NCBI GenBank assembly: GCA_049672765.1
Contig: JBATWQ010000174.1
Coordinates: 1-17,642, forward strand
DNA: 17,642 bases
Source: JAGQSZ01 sp049672765
Lineage (GTDB): Bacteria; Actinomycetota; Acidimicrobiia; Acidimicrobiales; Microtrichaceae
Reading direction: 5' to 3'
A program made the position numbers and the translations under genes. Position 1 is the stretch's first letter. Each line of letters begins with the position of its first letter. This document shows, piece by piece, positions 14,848 to 17,642 of the stretch. Under the pieces are notes generated by a model. It was not told where the DNA came from, searched no databases, and was given only the letters and a program-made list of their open reading frames with translations.

Positions 14848-14853
14848 TCTGCG

Positions 14854-15447
14854 ATGTCAGCGGGTCGCAGGATCGGAGTTCTCGGAGGGACCTTTGATCC
14901 CCCACACATCGGACATCTGGTCACAGCGGTGAACGTCCGCTACGAGTTGAACCTGGACGTCGTCCTTATGGTCGTGGCGAACGAGCCCTGGCAGAAGGTG
15001 GGATCCCGTGACGTCTCTCCGGCCATCGACCGCTACGCGATGGTCCGTGCCGCAGTGGACGGCGTGGACGGGGTCGAGTCGAGCGACATCGAGCTGCGAC
15101 GCGGTGGACCTTCGTACTCGATCGACACACTGGAAGAACTCAGAGCGGCTGAGCCGACCGCGGAGTTGTTCCTCATCCTGGGCGACGACGCCGCGGCCGG
15201 GCTCGGAAGTTGGGAACGTACCGAGGACCTGGTCGACATGTGTCGGATAGTTGTGGTCGATCGGCCGGGAAGCGTCAGGGCAGTGCCCGATCGATTCGAG
15301 GTCGAGCGGGTCGAAGTTCCACACCTGGAAGTCTCGTCGACCGATCTGCGGGCGAGGGTCGTCGAGGGCCGACCGACTGACTATCTGCTTCCCCAGGAGG
15401 TCAGCTGTCTGATCAGAGACCGCGGACTCTATTGTGACCGGCGATGA
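14854..15447 (+). CDS. nadD: Nicotinate-nucleotide adenylyltransferase
   Basis: Joins nicotinate mononucleotide and ATP to form deamido-NAD in NAD biosynthesis. The 197-residue product has the nucleotidyltransferase signature GVLGGTFDPPHIGH (8-21, with the HIGH ATP motif 18-21), GGPSYSIDTLEEL (84-96), the LGDDA loop (109-113) and the C-terminal SSTDLRAR (161-168). The frame is open further upstream (from 14713), but ATG 14854 sits right before the first conserved strand. It heads a probable operon with the LCP/LytR_C-like gene and rsfS; its TGA is embedded in an ATGA that also starts a 7-codon ORF. Confidence 0.95.
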   Translation: MSAGRRIGVLGGTFDPPHIGHLVTAVNVRYELNLDVVLMVVANEPWQKVGSRDVSPAIDRYAMVRAAVDGVDGVESSDIELRRGGPSYSIDTLEELRAAEPTAELFLILGDDAAAGLGSWERTEDLVDMCRIVVVDRPGSVRAVPDRFEVERVEVPHLEVSSTDLRARVVEGRPTDYLLPQEVSCLIRDRGLYCDRR

Positions 15448-15469
15448 GCCACGGTGACCGTCGATGAGC
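15434..15469. repeat. Near-identical 16-bp direct repeat at the nadD / LCP-like gene junction
   Basis: GTGACCGGCGATGAGC (15434-15449) and GTGACCGTCGATGAGC (15454-15469) differ at one base. The first holds the nadD stop (ATGA), the second the start of the next gene (ATGA). A recent 20-bp duplication would have produced the second ATG. Confidence 0.7.
15444..15467 (+). CDS. Seven-codon bridging ORF between nadD and the LCP-like gene
   Basis: ATG 15444 overlaps the nadD TGA, and this frame (MSHGDRR) ends in a TGA that overlaps the next gene's ATG at 15464. It forms a chain of two ATGA overlaps and might serve as a reinitiation bridge. It is too short to be judged as a protein; low confidence that it is translated. 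Confidence 0.2.
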   Translation: MSHGDRR

Positions 15470-16750
15470 GTCGATCCTCGTACCGGTGTCGATTCTCGGA
15501 CCGGTAGCGACAGGGACGTTGACGCAGGCGAGAACCTGCAGGTTGTGAGGGCGTCGGCGCGTCAACGACGCAACCAGCGACGCCGGCGTCGAATGACCAT
15601 CGTGACGACCTCGTTGACCGTCATCTTCGCCGTGGCGATGTCGGTCCTCGTCTACGCCGGTTGGCGTTCGACCTTGAGGGTTACCGGCGGACGGGATCAG
15701 AAGGTGACCGACCCTGCAGCCCCCGGCTACACCGCCGCGGTATTGCCCACCCCGGTGGAGTTGCTGGCCGTCACCGACGGCGCCGGTCATCTGACAACGA
15801 TGCTGATGTTCATCGCAGGTAACGAAAAGGCTCCGGTGACCATTGTGCCGGTCTCGCGGGTCCTGACTGCCTGGGACTATGAGGACGCGGGTCCCATGCC
15901 TGTAGGCGACCTCTTCTCGAGCGGTGGGATGGACGTGATGACCCTGCGATTGGGTGCCGACCTGAGCTTTGGGATCACTTCTTTCGCCGAGGTGCCGTTC
16001 GCGGTCTTCGAGCCTGTGCTCGCCCAGATCGGCGACCTCACCATCGAATTGGCTGACAACGTCTACGGCCTGGATGAGAACGGCGAAACGTACGTCAATT
16101 ACGGGGCGGGAACCTTGGTCCTGCAACCTTCCGAGGTTCAGGAGTTCCTGACGTTCTCGGGTTTCATGGAACTTGAGTTGAACCGTGCGCTGCGCGCCAG
16201 GGCTGTCTGGACCCAGGTGCTGGACAGGGTGGTCGAGTCCGCTTCGTCGCTGGAACTGCCGGATTCGGCAGTGCAGGGCGCTCCGTTGCTGGCGAAACTG
16301 CGCGGCGCGGCCTCGACTGGTGAAGGCGGCAGCCCCTATTCGATCGAGATGCTGCCGACGAAGGATGTTCCCCTATATACGTCACCACCGATCGTCCTTG
16401 ACCGGGTCGATGCGGATTCGATGCCGGCATGGGTGACCCAGTTCGTCCCGTTCCCAACCTCGGCGTATCCGGGGCAACGTTGGGTGGTGAGCCTTCTCAA
16501 CGGAACCACCGACAAGAACGTCATCCGCTCGGTGGCACCGCGCATTGTCTCTGCCGGGGGCGCGATCGGTCTGACTGGCAACGGGCCTTCCTTCGACCTC
16601 GCGAAGTCCCGGGTCGAGTACTCCACCGACGAGGCCAAAGCGGCAGCCGAGACCGCTGCGGCACAGTTCGGCATCACGCCTACCAAAGTTGATCTGATGC
16701 CGAGCGGGATCGACGTGACCGTCGTGGTGGGCAAGGATCTAACCTCATGA
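15464..16750 (+). CDS. Membrane-anchored LCP-like/LytR_C domain protein, apparently catalytically degenerate
   Basis: The 428-residue product has a basic N-terminus (RQRRNQRRRRR, 34-43), one membrane segment (about 46-66), an extracytoplasmic domain (about 95-270) laid out like LytR-CpsA-Psr proteins, and a C-terminal LytR_C domain (about 339-425, starting WVVSLLNGTTDKN). True LCP enzymes attach anionic polymers to peptidoglycan and need arginines in R-x-D-T and P-R-D-T segments. At the corresponding places this protein reads GHLTTMLMF (108-116) and VPVSRVL (128-134), so the usual pyrophosphate-binding residues appear lost. The position between nadD and rsfS is a common actinobacterial arrangement. 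ATG 15464 has GGTGA about six bases upstream and follows the mini-ORF. Probable structural or regulatory role at the envelope; function uncertain. Confidence 0.8.
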   Translation: MSVDPRTGVDSRTGSDRDVDAGENLQVVRASARQRRNQRRRRRMTIVTTSLTVIFAVAMSVLVYAGWRSTLRVTGGRDQKVTDPAAPGYTAAVLPTPVELLAVTDGAGHLTTMLMFIAGNEKAPVTIVPVSRVLTAWDYEDAGPMPVGDLFSSGGMDVMTLRLGADLSFGITSFAEVPFAVFEPVLAQIGDLTIELADNVYGLDENGETYVNYGAGTLVLQPSEVQEFLTFSGFMELELNRALRARAVWTQVLDRVVESASSLELPDSAVQGAPLLAKLRGAASTGEGGSPYSIEMLPTKDVPLYTSPPIVLDRVDADSMPAWVTQFVPFPTSAYPGQRWVVSLLNGTTDKNVIRSVAPRIVSAGGAIGLTGNGPSFDLAKSRVEYSTDEAKAAAETAAAQFGITPTKVDLMPSGIDVTVVVGKDLTS

Positions 16751-16803
16751 ATCCACTGATCGGGGCTCTGGTGAGCTTGCTGTCCAGAACAGATACAGCG
16801 TGA
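16747..16803 (+). CDS. Eighteen-codon bridging ORF between the LCP-like gene and rsfS
   Basis: ATG 16747 overlaps the TGA of the LCP-like gene (ATGA), and the frame MNPLIGALVSLLSRTDTA ends in a TGA that overlaps the rsfS GTG at 16800 (GTGA). Translation of it would let ribosomes pass from one gene to the next, as rsfS has no visible Shine-Dalgarno. The peptide is partly hydrophobic. It may be a small gene, a coupling device or chance. Confidence 0.3.
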   Translation: MNPLIGALVSLLSRTDTA

Positions 16804-17153
16804 CCGCCGAACCATTGAGCATCGCTTTGGGTGCGGCCCGGGCAGCCCAGAGCAAGGGTGGAACCGAGATAGTCGTCATCGACGTCGGCGATGTCCTGGC
16901 GATCTGCGACTACTTCCTGATCGTGACCGCATCCAACTCACCGCAGGTGAAGGCCGTCGTCGACCAGATCGAGGAACAACTCCGCCTGGACCACGACGAG
17001 AAGCCCCGGGCCACCGAGGGCGCAGGAGCCCGGCACTGGGTCCTCATGGACTACGGCTCGGTCGTGGTGCACGTGTTCCTGGCTGAGGACCGCGAGTACT
17101 ACCGCATCGAGCGCCTCTACAGCGACGCACCAAAGATCGACTGGGAAGCCTGA
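16800..17153 (+). CDS. rsfS: Ribosome silencing factor RsfS
   Basis: Binds uL14 on the 50S subunit and blocks joining of the two subunits, slowing translation in starvation. The 117-residue product shows the family landmarks: ALGAARAAQSKGGTEIVVIDV, LAICDYFLIVTASNSPQVKAV, GARHWVLMDYGSVVVHVF and a C-terminal EYYRIERLYSDAP. Length is standard. The GTG at 16800 starts just before the first conserved helix and lacks a ribosome site, in line with coupling to the upstream mini-ORF. The family is usually encoded near nadD, as here. Confidence 0.95.
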   Translation: MTAEPLSIALGAARAAQSKGGTEIVVIDVGDVLAICDYFLIVTASNSPQVKAVVDQIEEQLRLDHDEKPRATEGAGARHWVLMDYGSVVVHVFLAEDREYYRIERLYSDAPKIDWEA

Positions 17154-17247
17154 GCATCGCGGGGCTCCGTTCTTCCGTAGGAGTACCGCTCTCCCGTAAA
17201 CCCGCAGGACCTGGGTTCAGGAAACCTCGGGCCTTCGCGAAGACTGC

Positions 17248-17613
17248 TCAGCCCTTGAGTAGTTCCCCGTCGACCGTGATCTCGACCCGGTCCGGATAGA
17301 ACGACATCAGTCCGGCAATTTGCTCTGCGGCCGGGAGCGGTGATTCGTAGCTCCAGACCAGCCCGTCGTGGTTCTCGCCACCTACGTTTGCCGACCAGTA
17401 CGACGCCTCGCCCTTGAATGGACAGGTGGTGTGGAAACTCGTGGCGTGCAGCAGGTCCATCTGGACGTCCTCCCGCGGCAGGTAGTACCTGGTGGGGAGA
17501 CCGGTTTCCTCGAGCAACACTGGCCTGTGGGTGTCGGCCAGAACCTCCCCGGCGAGTTTCACCTGAATGTGCTTGGTGCCGGGAGCGGTTGAAATCGTGT
17601 GGCCAGAAGTCAT
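17248..17613 (-). CDS. DUF427 domain protein
   Basis: The 121-residue product is a full-length member of DUF427, small beta-rich proteins of unknown function. The recognisable core is a central RYYLPREDV (42-50), then TTCPFKGEASYWS (62-74), and SYESPLPAAEQIAGLMSFYPDRVEI before a C-terminal beta hairpin. ATG 17613 is 29 bases from the window edge, so its promoter is mostly outside. It converges with rsfS; the 94 bases between them hold short self-complementary pieces such as CTTCGCGAAG (17233-17242) but no convincing terminator. Confidence 0.9.
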   Translation of the reverse strand: MTSGHTISTAPGTKHIQVKLAGEVLADTHRPVLLEETGLPTRYYLPREDVQMDLLHATSFHTTCPFKGEASYWSANVGGENHDGLVWSYESPLPAAEQIAGLMSFYPDRVEITVDGELLKG

Positions 17614-17642
17614 GTGTGTGGAACCGCGTTGAACCTTCGAAC

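Noticed and set aside
17195..17245. tRNA-like T-arm sequence GGTTCAG near 17214
   Set aside because: No acceptor stem, anticodon arm or CCA end fits around it; it is only part of a short self-complementary stretch between convergent genes.

Overview
The window is GC-rich chromosomal DNA from an actinomycete-type bacterium. The evidence is a class II (mycobacterial-type) DAHP synthase, the nadD - LCP/LytR_C protein - rsfS gene order, a group-2-like sigma factor, several genes whose -10-like TAnnnT box lies exactly 6 bases before the start codon (leaderless style), and GTG starts. A lineage such as Acidimicrobiia would fit, but that is inference, because no rRNA or other phylogenetic marker was compared. 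Almost everything is ordinary single-copy chromosomal content. I see no phage, IS element, CRISPR array, tRNA or rRNA, and no gene-free stretch above about 215 bases.

Layout. (1) 1-3319: a partial rsgA (minus) carrying a repetitive acidic C-terminal tail, a divergent Ppx/GppA exopolyphosphatase/guanosine pentaphosphatase, and a convergent mscL channel gene. (2) 3453-5967: a two-gene operon of a MoxR-type AAA+ ATPase and a CoxE-like von Willebrand A protein, read from a palindrome-containing promoter. (3) 6086-9424: a PAS/GAF-like/GGDEF diguanylate cyclase overlapping tail-to-tail with a PaaX-family repressor, and, divergent from the repressor, a GNAT-like protein with an unusual C-terminal extension. 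The 160-bp gap between repressor and GNAT-like gene holds two opposed promoters and operator-like repeats. (4) 9512-12150: a sulfur assimilation operon on the minus strand, a siroheme nitrite/sulfite reductase followed by a CysH-type (APS/PAPS) reductase with a one-base stop/start overlap. (5) 12366-14725: class II DAHP synthase and an RpoD-like sigma factor, both minus. (6) 14854-17153: nadD, a degenerate LCP/LytR_C envelope protein and rsfS, joined by two tiny overlapping ORFs. (7) 17248-17613: a DUF427 gene on the minus strand.

How the genes relate. The reductase pair makes sulfide from activated sulfate. RsgA and RsfS act on ribosomal subunit maturation and silencing, Ppx/GppA and the GGDEF protein touch nucleotide second messengers, and NadD makes NAD. 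The least explained parts are the PaaX/GNAT-like regulatory pair, the duplicated cysteine sets of the sulfite reductase, and the mini-ORF bridges around the LCP-like gene.
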